Below the pieces are notes generated by a model. That model was not told where the DNA came from. It made no database searches and saw only the letters and a program-made list of their open reading frames with translations. Shown here in pieces: positions 1 to 9,135 of a DNA stretch of 64,000 nt. How positions within the stretch are numbered: position 1 is the first letter of the stretch; every line of letters begins with the position of its first letter. The DNA is taken from NCBI GenBank assembly GCA_019639115.1, contig JAHBSM010000003.1, positions 62,001 through 126,000 of the forward strand, read 5' to 3'. The stretch comes from Acidobacteriota bacterium. GTDB lineage: Bacteria > Acidobacteriota > Blastocatellia > Pyrinomonadales > Pyrinomonadaceae. The position numbers and the translations under genes were made by a program.

Positions 1-833
1 TCGAGCTCGCGTTCCAAAGTCTTTGCACGCTTGTCCTCGGTCTTTTGTTCCTGAGCGAGGCGGGCCTGCTTCTGCTCGAGCCACGACGAGTAATTTCCCT
101 GATACGGGATGCCCTCGCCGCGGTCGAGCTCGAGTATCCAGCCCGCAATGTTATCGAGGAAATATCGGTCGTGCGTTACCGCGATGATCGTGCCCTCGTA
201 CCGCTGCAGGTGCTGTTCGAGCCACGCGACGGTCTCGGCATCGAGGTGATTGGTCGGTTCGTCGAGTAGCAGAATGTCGGGCTTTTGAAGCAGCAGGCGG
301 CAGAGAGCAACGCGGCGTTTCTCGCCGCCGGAGAGGTTTTTGACCGGTGTGTCCGGCGGCGGACAACGAAGCGCATCCATCGCCATCTCAAGCCGCGAAT
401 CGAGGTCCCAGGCGTCCGCTGCGTCGAGCTTTTCTTGTACCTGGCCTTGGCGTTCGATCAGCGCGTTCATCTCGTCGTCGTCCATCGGCTCGGCAAATTT
501 CGCGTTTATCTCCTCGAATTCTTTCAATAGATCGACGGTTGATTGGACGGCTTCTTCGACGATCTGCTGAACGGTTTTCGTTTCGTCGAGCTTCGGTTCC
601 TGTTCGAGATAGCCGACGGAATAGCCTTTGGAAAAAACGACCTCGCCGTTAAAATCCTTGTCCGTGCCGGCGATGATCCGCAGTAGGCTCGATTTACCCG
701 CACCGTTGAGGCCCAGCACGCCGATCTTCGCCCCGTAAAAGAACGAGAGATAAATGTCCTTAAGGACAGGTTTCTTGTCGTAAAACTTTGATACTTTGAC
801 CATCGAAAAGATGATCTTGTTTGGTTCAGTCAT
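1..833 (-). CDS. ettA: ABC-F ATPase EttA, N-terminal part (cut by left edge)
   Basis: ABC-F family protein. EttA binds the ribosomal E site and throttles translation according to the ATP/ADP ratio (family knowledge). About 277 codons are visible, starting from the ATG at 831-833. Visible motifs of the first ATPase domain are Walker [10 protein letters not shown], signature [11 protein letters not shown], Walker [12 protein letters not shown] and switch THDRYFLD. An acidic stretch ([12 protein letters not shown]) lies where EttA carries its ribosome-binding arm. There is no membrane segment, as expected for ABC-F. The second ATPase domain lies outside the window. The EttA assignment over other ABC-F members rests on the N-terminus and arm region. 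Confidence 0.9.
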   Translation of the reverse strand, partial: MTEPNKIIFSMVKVSKFYDKKPVLKDIYLSFFYGAKIGVLGLNGAGKSSLLRIIAGTDKDFNGEVVFSKGYSVGYLEQEPKLDETKTVQQIVEEAVQSTVDLLKEFEEINAKFAEPMDDDEMNALIERQGQVQEKLDAADAWDLDSRLEMAMDALRCPPPDTPVKNLSGGEKRRVALCRLLLQKPDILLLDEPTNHLDAETVAWLEQHLQRYEGTIIAVTHDRYFLDNIAGWILELDRGEGIPYQGNYSSWLEQKQARLAQEQKTEDKRAKTLEREL

Positions 834-863
834 AGTGAGTTACCCGACGGGCAAACTCTTAAT

Positions 864-3143
864 CTACCGTCTGCTCAAATTGACACGCAAGCCGAGACGG
901 ACGCTTCGCGGTGAGGCGACCGTGAGTACCGGGGTCCGGCCTATGTCGTAACGCGAGTTCAGAATGTTCTCAACCCCGGCAAAAAGTTCGATCGAGGTCG
1001 AAACTTTGTACGAGATGCGTCCGTCCGCATTTAGGTAAGAACGCAGGAGCAGCGTATTGCGGTCGTCGTCGAATTGCGATGATGCCGCTCGAACCTGTGC
1101 CGACAACGAAAGTCGACGGTTCAGGTCGTATTTGGCCTGTGACGTGAAGTTGTGTCTCGCGGTTTGGGGGAGCACTTTGCCGACAAGCGAAGCGTCTGCC
1201 GGGAATTTCGTGATCTTCGGGCCTACTGCCTGATAACCGGCGTTGAGTTTTAGCCGCGGCATCGGGGAAAATTCAACGTCGGCCTCGAAACCACGGGTCC
1301 GCGTGGTACCCACGTTCTGTCGTTGCCTAGTTATCAATGAACCGGTCACTGACGTGGTCACACTGACGATCGGATCGTCTATCCAAGTGGAGAACACGCC
1401 GGCCCGAAGAACGACCTTTGGACGTCGGATCGTATGGCTGGCACCTCCCTCTATCGTATTTGATCGTTCGGGCTTGAGCGACGCGTTCGCTTCCGTCACG
1501 ACATTACCCACTCTGAATCCGCGATAAAGCTCGTTAAGCGTAGGCGCACGAAATGCCCGGGCATACGAAGCATAGAACGCGGTACTTTCGTTCAGGTCAT
1601 AGACAACGGCGATCCGCGGGCTTAACGAGAGATCGCGACGATCGGCATAGGTGATCTGTGACAATGCCCCGGTCGACAGCATTCTCGACAAGGCAATACC
1701 TTGACTGTTCATACGCAGATCGAAACGCCCGGACAGATGGAACGTGAGCTTCGCCGTCGATTCAAACTTATCCTGAAAAAACAACGCTGCGTCGGTCGCC
1801 TTGCCGCCTGATGTAGTAATGCTGGCCGGCACCCCGGCCGAGTAGCCGATCTCGTTACTGTGGCCACGCACAACAAGCAACTCGCCGGAAGCGGCAAATT
1901 CGTTCCGAGCGGTCCTGCCACGCCATGTTACGCTCCCGCCAAATGCTCGCGACGGCACCCGCTGTGATCGCGATAATGTCTCCTGGCTTCGATCGGCCGA
2001 TACTGACGTGAACGTTTGATCAAAGGTCTGCCATTCACCGAATGCTCGAATGCCGAATTTCCCGTATCGGCGAGTTGAAAGGTCGCCGCCGATCGCCAGT
2101 TGGCGAAAGTCCGTTCGATTATCGGTCAGCCGAGTACCGTTGCGGCGGCGTTCGCCGAAAGTGTTACCGCGGACGAAGACACGCCCGGCGTCGCCGAACC
2201 CCCGCTCGATCTTCAAAATGAGATTTGCGTATCGCGAATCCGCAGCGGCGTCCACCGTTCCGCGCGACGATGCTGCCACAGGAATGTATCCCGCCGTCGT
2301 AAAAGTGTCGCCTGCAGCCGTCAAACCCCATTTACCGCTAGACGCGAGCAAAACGGCACTTGCATCAGCCGTATCCCGTTCGGCGGCGGATGTCTCGGCC
2401 TTGAATATCACTCTCTTATCGTTACGGGCCAGCGGGACGATGTTCACGGCACCGCTCAGGCCGCCGCTACCGTAGAATGTGCTCGCACCGCCCCGGAAGA
2501 CCTCGATCTGCTCGACGGCGATCATCGGCACACGCGACCAATGCGTCCAGCCGCCGAAGGCGTCGTTTAGAGAAAGTCCGTCGAATAGAACATTTATCCG
2601 CGACGCTCCACTGCCGGACACCCCGCGGAGGTTTGCCCCTTGTGCCGTAGGATTTGTCGTCCGGCTCGAACTGCGTCGGAATAGCTGAAATCCGGGAACC
2701 TGCCGCAGCGTGTCGTCCGCCGTGCGAGCAGCAGTTACCGCGAGGCTCTCGATCGTGATGACGGCGATGCTCGCGTTCAACATATCTTCTTCAGAGCGCG
2801 TGACCGAAACGGTAACCGAAACAGGGGCGGGCTGCAGAACGATCGCGATTGGCATCGGAGTCGAGGTCTGGACCTCGACAATGCTGGACCTGAATCCGGC
2901 TGCCGACACGGTGATCGTCCCCATCGTGGAATCGAAACGGAAATAACCATCGTCAGCGGTCGTCATTCTTTCGGTTCGGTCGATCGCTACCATTGTCACC
3001 GAAGCACCGGCGATCGATGAGCCGCGAACGTCGGTAACGATACCAGAGACTGATTGCGCAGCACCCTGATCGGCCGCGAACAGGACCGCCAACAAACCTA
3101 ATATGAGCCTGAGCCACAGGACGTTTTTGTATCGCCATCTCAT
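864..3143 (-). CDS. TonB-dependent outer-membrane receptor
   Basis: A 759-residue protein with a signal peptide (hydrophobic LILGLLAVLFAA, cleavage near AAQS). Next comes a carboxypeptidase-regulatory-like beta-sandwich (about 30-105, SGIVTDVRGSSIAGASV), then a plug domain (about 120-235, with LRGVSGSGASRINVLFDG and IEVFRGGASTFYGSGGLSG), then a long beta-barrel ending in a short Arg-rich terminus. Such receptors import siderophores, vitamins or glycans using TonB energy. The extra N-terminal domain is typical of Bacteroidota and Acidobacteriota receptors. The substrate cannot be read. No SusD-like partner or TonB gene is adjacent. The next gene upstream is the MenC-like enzyme, about 80 bp away, so co-transcription is possible. 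Confidence 0.9.
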   Translation of the reverse strand: MRWRYKNVLWLRLILGLLAVLFAADQGAAQSVSGIVTDVRGSSIAGASVTMVAIDRTERMTTADDGYFRFDSTMGTITVSAAGFRSSIVEVQTSTPMPIAIVLQPAPVSVTVSVTRSEEDMLNASIAVITIESLAVTAARTADDTLRQVPGFQLFRRSSSRTTNPTAQGANLRGVSGSGASRINVLFDGLSLNDAFGGWTHWSRVPMIAVEQIEVFRGGASTFYGSGGLSGAVNIVPLARNDKRVIFKAETSAAERDTADASAVLLASSGKWGLTAAGDTFTTAGYIPVAASSRGTVDAAADSRYANLILKIERGFGDAGRVFVRGNTFGERRRNGTRLTDNRTDFRQLAIGGDLSTRRYGKFGIRAFGEWQTFDQTFTSVSADRSQETLSRSQRVPSRAFGGSVTWRGRTARNEFAASGELLVVRGHSNEIGYSAGVPASITTSGGKATDAALFFQDKFESTAKLTFHLSGRFDLRMNSQGIALSRMLSTGALSQITYADRRDLSLSPRIAVVYDLNESTAFYASYARAFRAPTLNELYRGFRVGNVVTEANASLKPERSNTIEGGASHTIRRPKVVLRAGVFSTWIDDPIVSVTTSVTGSLITRQRQNVGTTRTRGFEADVEFSPMPRLKLNAGYQAVGPKITKFPADASLVGKVLPQTARHNFTSQAKYDLNRRLSLSAQVRAASSQFDDDRNTLLLRSYLNADGRISYKVSTSIELFAGVENILNSRYDIGRTPVLTVASPRSVRLGLRVNLSRR

Positions 3144-3221
3144 AGCTTAGCGTCGCCGCTCAAAGAGAACGGGAACATTCATTAAGATCTCGATACTCTC
3201 AATTCTTGCCAAACTGACTTC

Positions 3222-4334
3222 CTAGCTGATGGTCATGCGGCGTACAGCAGACCGGTCGATGCGTTCACGGCTTACATCAAACCCGATACCCGGGCCGTCC
3301 GGGGCGGTGATCGTTCCTACCGGCGAAACTTCTACCGCGGGCGAGATGATGTCTTCGTGCCAATAGCGTTTTGAGGCGGATACATCGCCCGGCATTGTGT
3401 AGCCTGCCAATGTCGAGATCGCGATATTGTGAGCGCGGCCGATACCGCTCTCGAGCATGCCGCCGCACCATACGGGAATGCCTGCTTCGCGGCAGATCTT
3501 TTCAACGAGTTTTGATTGCGAGTGTCCGCCTACGCGGCCGTTCTTTAAGTTGATGATCTTACCGGAGCCGAGCTCTATGGCCTTGCGTGCGTCTTCGGGA
3601 GATCTGATCGGTTCGTCTAGACAGATCGGTGTTTTTATTGCGGCTTGGAGTTTGGCGTGGTCGATGATGTCGTCGTACGGCAGCGGTTGTTCGAGCATCA
3701 TCAGGTCGAATTCATCTAGGCTCTTCAGCTTGTCGATATCGTCCAGCGTGTATGCCGAGTTCGCGTCGCCCATCAGCAGTATGTCCCCAAACTCCGCACG
3801 CACGGCCTTGATCACGTCGTAGTCCCAGGTTGGCGAGATCTTGATCTTGATGCGTTTGTAGCCTGCTTCTAGCTCGACGCGGATCTTGTCCAAAAGTTGA
3901 GCGACCGAATCCTGAATGCCGATAGAAACGCCGCACTCGATCACTTGATCCACACCACCGAGATGACGCCACAGCGGTACGCCGAGCTTCTTTGCCTCGA
4001 GATCCCAGCACGCCGTTTCTATTCCCGCCTTTGCCATTCGGTGGCCGCGGACCCATTTCATCAGCGGCCAAATGTCAGCTGCCGAATCAACTTCCTTACC
4101 GACGACCATCGGTGCGAGAATTTTCTCCGCGGTCACCCACGCCGAATCGGTCCATTCGTCCGAGTAGCCGGGCGTTTCGCCGCATGTGATCTCGCCCCAG
4201 CCGGTCGCGCCGGCGGCGTCCTCGACACGCACCAGAATGATGCGGCGCTCATACGTCCTGCCAAAGCTCGTCTCAAAAAAATGTACGAGCGGCAGCCTGA
4301 TCTCTATTAGTTCGATCGAAGTGATCTCTATCAT
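3222..4334 (-). CDS. menC: enolase-superfamily enzyme, o-succinylbenzoate synthase / N-succinylamino acid racemase type
   Basis: About 370 residues. The ATG at 4334 (MIEITSIELIEIRLP) is chosen because it gives the standard MenC N-terminus and starts just after the upstream VWA gene ends. Capping domain at about 1-120, barrel at about 130-360. Barrel catalytic signatures are present: KIKISP (KxK lysines), GDANSAY (metal Asp), LEQPL (Glu), CLDEPI (Asp) and NLKNGRVGG (the other-face Lys). This family makes o-succinylbenzoate for menaquinone or racemises N-acylamino acids, and sequence alone does not separate the two. No other men genes are nearby, so the menaquinone role is inferred. Confidence 0.82.
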   Translation of the reverse strand: MIEITSIELIEIRLPLVHFFETSFGRTYERRIILVRVEDAAGATGWGEITCGETPGYSDEWTDSAWVTAEKILAPMVVGKEVDSAADIWPLMKWVRGHRMAKAGIETACWDLEAKKLGVPLWRHLGGVDQVIECGVSIGIQDSVAQLLDKIRVELEAGYKRIKIKISPTWDYDVIKAVRAEFGDILLMGDANSAYTLDDIDKLKSLDEFDLMMLEQPLPYDDIIDHAKLQAAIKTPICLDEPIRSPEDARKAIELGSGKIINLKNGRVGGHSQSKLVEKICREAGIPVWCGGMLESGIGRAHNIAISTLAGYTMPGDVSASKRYWHEDIISPAVEVSPVGTITAPDGPGIGFDVSRERIDRSAVRRMTIS

Positions 4335-4357
4335 TTGGTCAGCTCGCACCCTGCGGC

Positions 4358-6523
4358 TCATTCTACCACTTCGAACTGCACCCACTGCGTGGCGACCTGC
4401 TGTTTTGTTTTTGCGAGCCTGTCGGTCACCACGACCTGCATCACATAATCGCCCGGCTCCATCTCGGCTCCGATCGATATCGCACCTGATGCAGACAGAC
4501 GATGCCCGACCGGATCGTCGGCAGCGGTCACAGGTTTGTCGCTCCCGTCGAGTACGAGCTTGCCGTCGCGAAAGATGCGTATCCTCGCAACAAGGTCAGT
4601 CGAGCCCGCAGCGAGCTTTGCGTTATAGACCTCGGCCGCATATGTGAGCACGCGGCCCTGCCGCACACGCCGCAATGCGGTGTCGGTCATCGGATCGCCT
4701 GTCTCCGTACGCTGTTTTGGATCGGCCTGTATCCTTGTCCATTGATCACGCGAGTAGGTCTCGATCACGAGTCCCGATAGAGTGAGGCGATCTTTTTTGA
4801 TGTCCGGCACTTCGATGAATTGGCTTGCTGAGCCGAGCTTACCGCTGGCCTGATCGCGGATCGCAACGCGATATTGGTAGGCTCCCGGCCGTTTGACCGG
4901 AAACACAAAACTGTAGATGAACCCCGACTCAGTGAACGCCCGGAGCTGTGCCGGGTTGACCGTAATGACGTAACCTTTGAGCAATTGATCGACAACGGCC
5001 CCGTCTGCCCCAAAACTGGCAGCCATCACTTCGATCGCAGCTTTTTTGCCGCCCTTCCCGTCATCGACAAATGTCAGATCGCCCGCGTTGACGTGCAGCA
5101 GCGATCTGACGTAACTGCCCGATCGGGCTTCGCTGCCGAATACGGCATTGAGCCGAAGCGTGATGCCACTAACTGCAAAAGGCGATGCCAAAACACGTGC
5201 AAGCTGACGTTCAGGCGGCATCGACGCCGCGATCGAGTCACCGGAAGGCCTCGGCCGCTCGGCGACGTTAAAGAATCCGCTGCGATAGCGAGCTGTCACG
5301 CCCGGCCTCGACACGCGTATCTCGATCCTATTGAACTTTCGCCTTGCCGGATCGAACGTATCTTCGTCCGGCTCGTATGCGACCAGATAATAGCTCTGGT
5401 CCTCAAGCACTTTTCTCACGCCGTCGGATAGATCGTTGGTGTTGCGTATCGCCAGGCCTCCGGTTTCCACAGCCAGGTAATTGAGCGAATCTTGAGTTTC
5501 ATTCAACACTGCACGCCGATCGTCAAGTATCTGATTGATAGCCTGCGGACTGTTGTCGATGATCTGGTCGGCGGCCGTGATACCCACGGTCTGGAGCCCG
5601 CGAGCGTCAATGGTATAGAAAACGATCGAGCGTCGGTTGGCTTCGTCGATCACTTGCCGCATGAATTCCAAGATCTCGCTGATGGCCGCGAACCCGTATG
5701 GATCGACCTCTGTGAGCCGAAAACCCTCGGAAAAGAGGATGACGGATTTGCGGCCGGGGAGTTCTGACATTCCATTGACGATGAATCGCAGCGCGCCCAG
5801 CGTACCGGACGCGAAAGCGCTGCCGCGAAAATCATTGATACCCCTGATCTGGTTTCGTTCCTCTGCCAGGTCTTCGTCGCTGACGGTCGTATCACCCGTT
5901 GAACGCCTGATCTGAAGCGGCGTTGGGCTAATCGGTTCGAAAGCGCTTATGCCGCCGCCACCGACCGGATTCCACCGGACCCGATCGATCGCTGCGTAAA
6001 GTATCCGTTTGTCGGATGTGAACTGCTGCAGGGCGCCTATGCCAGCTCCCGTGCGAATGATCGCGACCAGGTCGCCGGGCTGCATCTGCTCATCGACATA
6101 TCGCTTGAGCGCAAGCCTTGTGTAATGGGCGCTCTCGAATGACAGTGTAATGTCGTCAACTACGAGGGCGATCGTCCGCCGCACTGACGAGGCACGCACA
6201 GGCACTGGCGGCGGCGCGACACCCGCGATGCGTTCCGGCTGGCGCTCGGCCGTATCTCGCGAACCGGCGATAAGCGTCATGCCGGAGAGCTTCTGCTTTT
6301 TACCGTTCTCGTAGATCTCTATTTCTTCGGGCCGCAGGTCAAGTACCGGTTTGCCGGACCGATCCGTAGCAACGACGTCCAACTGGATCAGGTCAGACGT
6401 GATACGGACCACCGCATCATTGGCCGGCGGCTGTGTCTGGGCGGAAGCGGCTGCGCCGGTAAGCATCACCGCCAGGATCGAACCGGCGATCTTCGGAAAA
6501 AGTTGAACGTCTCGAACTTTCAT
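4358..6523 (-). CDS. secreted VWA-domain protein of acidobacterial type
   Basis: About 721 residues from the ATG at 6523 (MKVRDVQLFPKIAGSI), which gives a clean signal peptide ending ASAQ. After a short beta region (DLIQLDVVATDRSGKPVLDL, typical of the acidobacterial VWFA-related family) comes a VWA-like fold with VVDDITLSFESAHYT at the metal-site region and ISDILEFMRQVIDEANRRS-like helices. The C-terminal half is beta-rich with no catalytic motif. VWA proteins generally mediate metal-dependent protein interactions. Function is unknown. A second member lies at 15994-17082. MenC follows 24 bp downstream on the same strand. Confidence 0.8.
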   Translation of the reverse strand: MKVRDVQLFPKIAGSILAVMLTGAAASAQTQPPANDAVVRITSDLIQLDVVATDRSGKPVLDLRPEEIEIYENGKKQKLSGMTLIAGSRDTAERQPERIAGVAPPPVPVRASSVRRTIALVVDDITLSFESAHYTRLALKRYVDEQMQPGDLVAIIRTGAGIGALQQFTSDKRILYAAIDRVRWNPVGGGGISAFEPISPTPLQIRRSTGDTTVSDEDLAEERNQIRGINDFRGSAFASGTLGALRFIVNGMSELPGRKSVILFSEGFRLTEVDPYGFAAISEILEFMRQVIDEANRRSIVFYTIDARGLQTVGITAADQIIDNSPQAINQILDDRRAVLNETQDSLNYLAVETGGLAIRNTNDLSDGVRKVLEDQSYYLVAYEPDEDTFDPARRKFNRIEIRVSRPGVTARYRSGFFNVAERPRPSGDSIAASMPPERQLARVLASPFAVSGITLRLNAVFGSEARSGSYVRSLLHVNAGDLTFVDDGKGGKKAAIEVMAASFGADGAVVDQLLKGYVITVNPAQLRAFTESGFIYSFVFPVKRPGAYQYRVAIRDQASGKLGSASQFIEVPDIKKDRLTLSGLVIETYSRDQWTRIQADPKQRTETGDPMTDTALRRVRQGRVLTYAAEVYNAKLAAGSTDLVARIRIFRDGKLVLDGSDKPVTAADDPVGHRLSASGAISIGAEMEPGDYVMQVVVTDRLAKTKQQVATQWVQFEVVE

Positions 6524-6623
6524 TTTGTTATTATAGTATCGTTCATCGGATACCCGATCTGATCCATTACGAACCCAAGCCCGCATTTGGTCATCTTTTT
6601 ATTCTAGGGCGGTCACCTGTCAT

Positions 6624-8921
6624 ATGTTCTCAATTTATCGAATTATTCCATTGCCGCTGTTGATGCTTTGCCTGGCCGCGGTCGGCTGCACGGCACAACA
6701 GACCGAACAGCAGGCGCTCGAAATGCTTCGCACATTGACGCGCGACGGCAAGCTGCCCGCCGAGTCTGTTGTCGCCGACATAGAATCGCGGTTCGCGAAT
6801 AGAGAGAGCGGTGCTCTCGCCCGTCTGCTCAGGGCACGGATACGTTTTGAGAACAAGGACTTTGCCGGTGCGGCTCAACTGCTCGAGAGTGACGTGATCC
6901 GCAAGCGTACCAAGGTGGGCGATCATGCTTTGTGGCTTCGCGGGCGAGCTCTGCAATCGGCGGGCGACCACGCGCGTGCGATGTCGGTGCTGCGCGAGCT
7001 GATTAACGATTTCCCGGAGAGCGTGCGGGCACGCGATGCACGGATCGCGTGGGCCAATTCGGCGCTCGCGGCAGGCATGGCCGTTGAGGTCCCGCCGATG
7101 CTGGTCGAACTGACGGAAAAGAACGACGCTGAAGCTTTGCTTGCTACCGCACGCGCATACGCCGCTCAAGGTTCGCAGCCGCAGGCCATCGAATATTACC
7201 GTCGGCTCTACTTCAATGCGCCCGCGTCATCGTCCGCAAAGGAAGCCGAGGCCCAACTCACGACTCTCGGCCAGCCGCTGACGCCGCAGATCGCCGACGA
7301 GCAAACGGCGCGCGCGACACGGCTGCTGTCGGCTTCGCGATTTACCGAAGCTGCGGCCGAATTCGCGGCTCTCGCGGCCTCGTTCCCGGCCGCAATGACG
7401 CCGGCGGCCCGTCGCGACCAGATCGCGGCTCTAGCGGGTGCGGGCCGAATGGCCGAGGCCCAGACCTTGATCGCGGCTATGCCGTCCGGCTCTCCCGAAC
7501 GCGAAGCAGCACACCGAAGCCTCGTGCTTGGATATACAAAGGCGAAGCAATGGCCGATGGCGCGCATCGCGGCCGACGCGATGCGAGCGGCTTATCCCGA
7601 CGGCAAGCTCGTGCCGCAAACGTTGATCGACGCGGGATTGGCGGCCCGCGATGCCAAACTCCGCGCCGAAGAATCCTATTACTTCTCGACCGCCGTCGCA
7701 GCGTATCCCAACGCCGTCGAAGTGGCGACCGCACAGTTCGAATCGGCGTGGGTCCAGCACGAACAGGGCAACTTTGCCCTGGCCGCACAAATGATGATCG
7801 AGCATCTTGTCCGATACGCGGCCAAAGATACGACGAATCGAGGCAAGGCCGGCTATTGGTCAGCTCGCGACAGCGAACGCTCGGGGCGTATCGCCGAGGC
7901 GTGCGCGTTGTACGACGCAGTGATATATCGGTATTCCGCCAACTGGTACGGATATCTCGCGATCGACCGGATGTCGTCGCTCAAAAGCCGCGGTGAGTGT
8001 CGCTCGACCGCACCGCCGAACGAAACCATCGCTCGGGCCGCCGCCAATCTCAAGACCGTAACGGTCGCTCCCGAGACAGCCGGGCCGCGTGAACTCGACC
8101 GGGCGGCCCGCAGCGACGAACTCAGTACCATCGGACTGTTCGACTGGGCGATAGACGAGCTCAACGATGCAAAACGAACCGCGAACGCCAGTCCGCAGAT
8201 CAATCTGGCTTTGGCCCGCCATTACAGGCTAAAAGGCAATAATGTCGCTGCGTTTCTTGCTCTCAGGACCAGCTATCCGGACTACGCCCAGATGTTTCCC
8301 GAGGAACTCGGCCGCGAAGAATGGTCGTTCTTTTACCCGCTGATCAATTGGAACGACATTAAGTATTGGGCCGGACAACGCGGCCTCGATCCGTATAAGG
8401 TCGCCGGGCTGATACGTCAGGAATCGGTATTCGACCCGCGAGCCAAATCGCCTGCGAACGCCTATGGCCTGATGCAGCTTCTCGTGCCGACGGCAAATGC
8501 GGTAGCCAAGAAATATGTCGCGACGACCGGTTCGGTGACCGCTGAGAACCTCTATCAGGCGCCGCTCAACATCGAATTGGGAACTGCATATATGAAGGAC
8601 CAACTCGCCAAATTCGGCCGCATCGAATATATGGCTGTCGCGTATAATGCCGGCCCGGGCCGCGTGCCTCAATGGCGCGCCACGCTGCCCGCCGATATCG
8701 ATGAATTTGTCGAGGCTATCCCGTTCAAAGAGACCAAAGGCTATGTCCAGGGCGTCATCCGCAACACCGCCCAATACCGTCGACTCTATGATGACAGCGG
8801 CCAGTTTCGGCCAAATGTTGGCACGCGTCCGCTTCGCGGCGAGCTGGATTCCCTGGACCGCGACCAGTTCACCGCGGCGTATCCTGAAGTACGCCTCGCC
8901 GATCCTCCAGCCGCGGAATAG
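6624..8921 (+). CDS. slt: soluble lytic murein transglycosylase (Slt type)
   Basis: A 765-residue periplasmic or lipid-anchored enzyme that cleaves peptidoglycan glycan strands to 1,6-anhydro-muropeptides. The N-terminus has a hydrophobic segment ending AAVGC, a plausible lipobox. Residues about 30-560 are alpha-helical repeats of TPR type, forming the Slt superhelix. The catalytic domain at about 580-740 shows LIRQESVFDPRAKSPANAYG with the catalytic Glu, GLMQLLVPTA, and MAVAYNAGPGRVPQW. Length is near the family norm once the longer repeat region is allowed for. It is divergent from the VWA gene with a gap of about 100 bp. Confidence 0.92.
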   Translation: MFSIYRIIPLPLLMLCLAAVGCTAQQTEQQALEMLRTLTRDGKLPAESVVADIESRFANRESGALARLLRARIRFENKDFAGAAQLLESDVIRKRTKVGDHALWLRGRALQSAGDHARAMSVLRELINDFPESVRARDARIAWANSALAAGMAVEVPPMLVELTEKNDAEALLATARAYAAQGSQPQAIEYYRRLYFNAPASSSAKEAEAQLTTLGQPLTPQIADEQTARATRLLSASRFTEAAAEFAALAASFPAAMTPAARRDQIAALAGAGRMAEAQTLIAAMPSGSPEREAAHRSLVLGYTKAKQWPMARIAADAMRAAYPDGKLVPQTLIDAGLAARDAKLRAEESYYFSTAVAAYPNAVEVATAQFESAWVQHEQGNFALAAQMMIEHLVRYAAKDTTNRGKAGYWSARDSERSGRIAEACALYDAVIYRYSANWYGYLAIDRMSSLKSRGECRSTAPPNETIARAAANLKTVTVAPETAGPRELDRAARSDELSTIGLFDWAIDELNDAKRTANASPQINLALARHYRLKGNNVAAFLALRTSYPDYAQMFPEELGREEWSFFYPLINWNDIKYWAGQRGLDPYKVAGLIRQESVFDPRAKSPANAYGLMQLLVPTANAVAKKYVATTGSVTAENLYQAPLNIELGTAYMKDQLAKFGRIEYMAVAYNAGPGRVPQWRATLPADIDEFVEAIPFKETKGYVQGVIRNTAQYRRLYDDSGQFRPNVGTRPLRGELDSLDRDQFTAAYPEVRLADPPAAE

Positions 8922-8959
8922 TGCAGATGCGAGCTGCGTTTGACAATGCTGTCCACTGT

Positions 8960-8996
8960 CGGTCAATTTGACCGGCAGGGTATGTCAGATTGACCG
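8960..8996 (+). promoter_or_regulatory. two palindromic activator sites upstream of a sigma-54 promoter
   Basis: CGGTCAATTTGACCG at 8960-8974 is a perfect 7-bp inverted repeat around one central base. A second, weaker copy (ATGTCAGATTGACCG, 8982-8996) has its centre 22 bp further on, two helical turns away. The sites lie about 64-100 bp upstream of the -24 element at 9060, where bacterial enhancer-binding proteins usually bind. The activator is not encoded next door. Confidence 0.55.
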
Positions 8997-9059
8997 ATAC
9001 GTGCGAGAACGACAAATTACCCTGCAGTTCTAAACCTAATCATATCTTCATTTACCGAG

Positions 9060-9075
9060 TGGCACGGCCTTTGTA
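9060..9075 (+). promoter_or_regulatory. sigma-54 (RpoN) -24/-12 promoter
   Basis: TGGCACGGCCTTTGTA matches the consensus TGGCACG-N4-TTGCW with one mismatch, with GG and the TTG spaced correctly. Transcription would begin near 9087, leaving a leader of about 50 bases before the protease start at 9136. No better sigma-70 promoter is visible in the gap. Confidence 0.65.
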
Positions 9076-9135
9076 TTAAGAAGGCCGACGGTAACGCCGA
9101 GCTCCATCTGTGAGCATTCGACGCCCAGAGGCACA

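Noticed and set aside
8229..8966. Long antisense frame of 245 codons opposite the lytic transglycosylase
   Set aside because: High-GC shadow; the + strand gene has catalytic motifs and the antisense frame has none.
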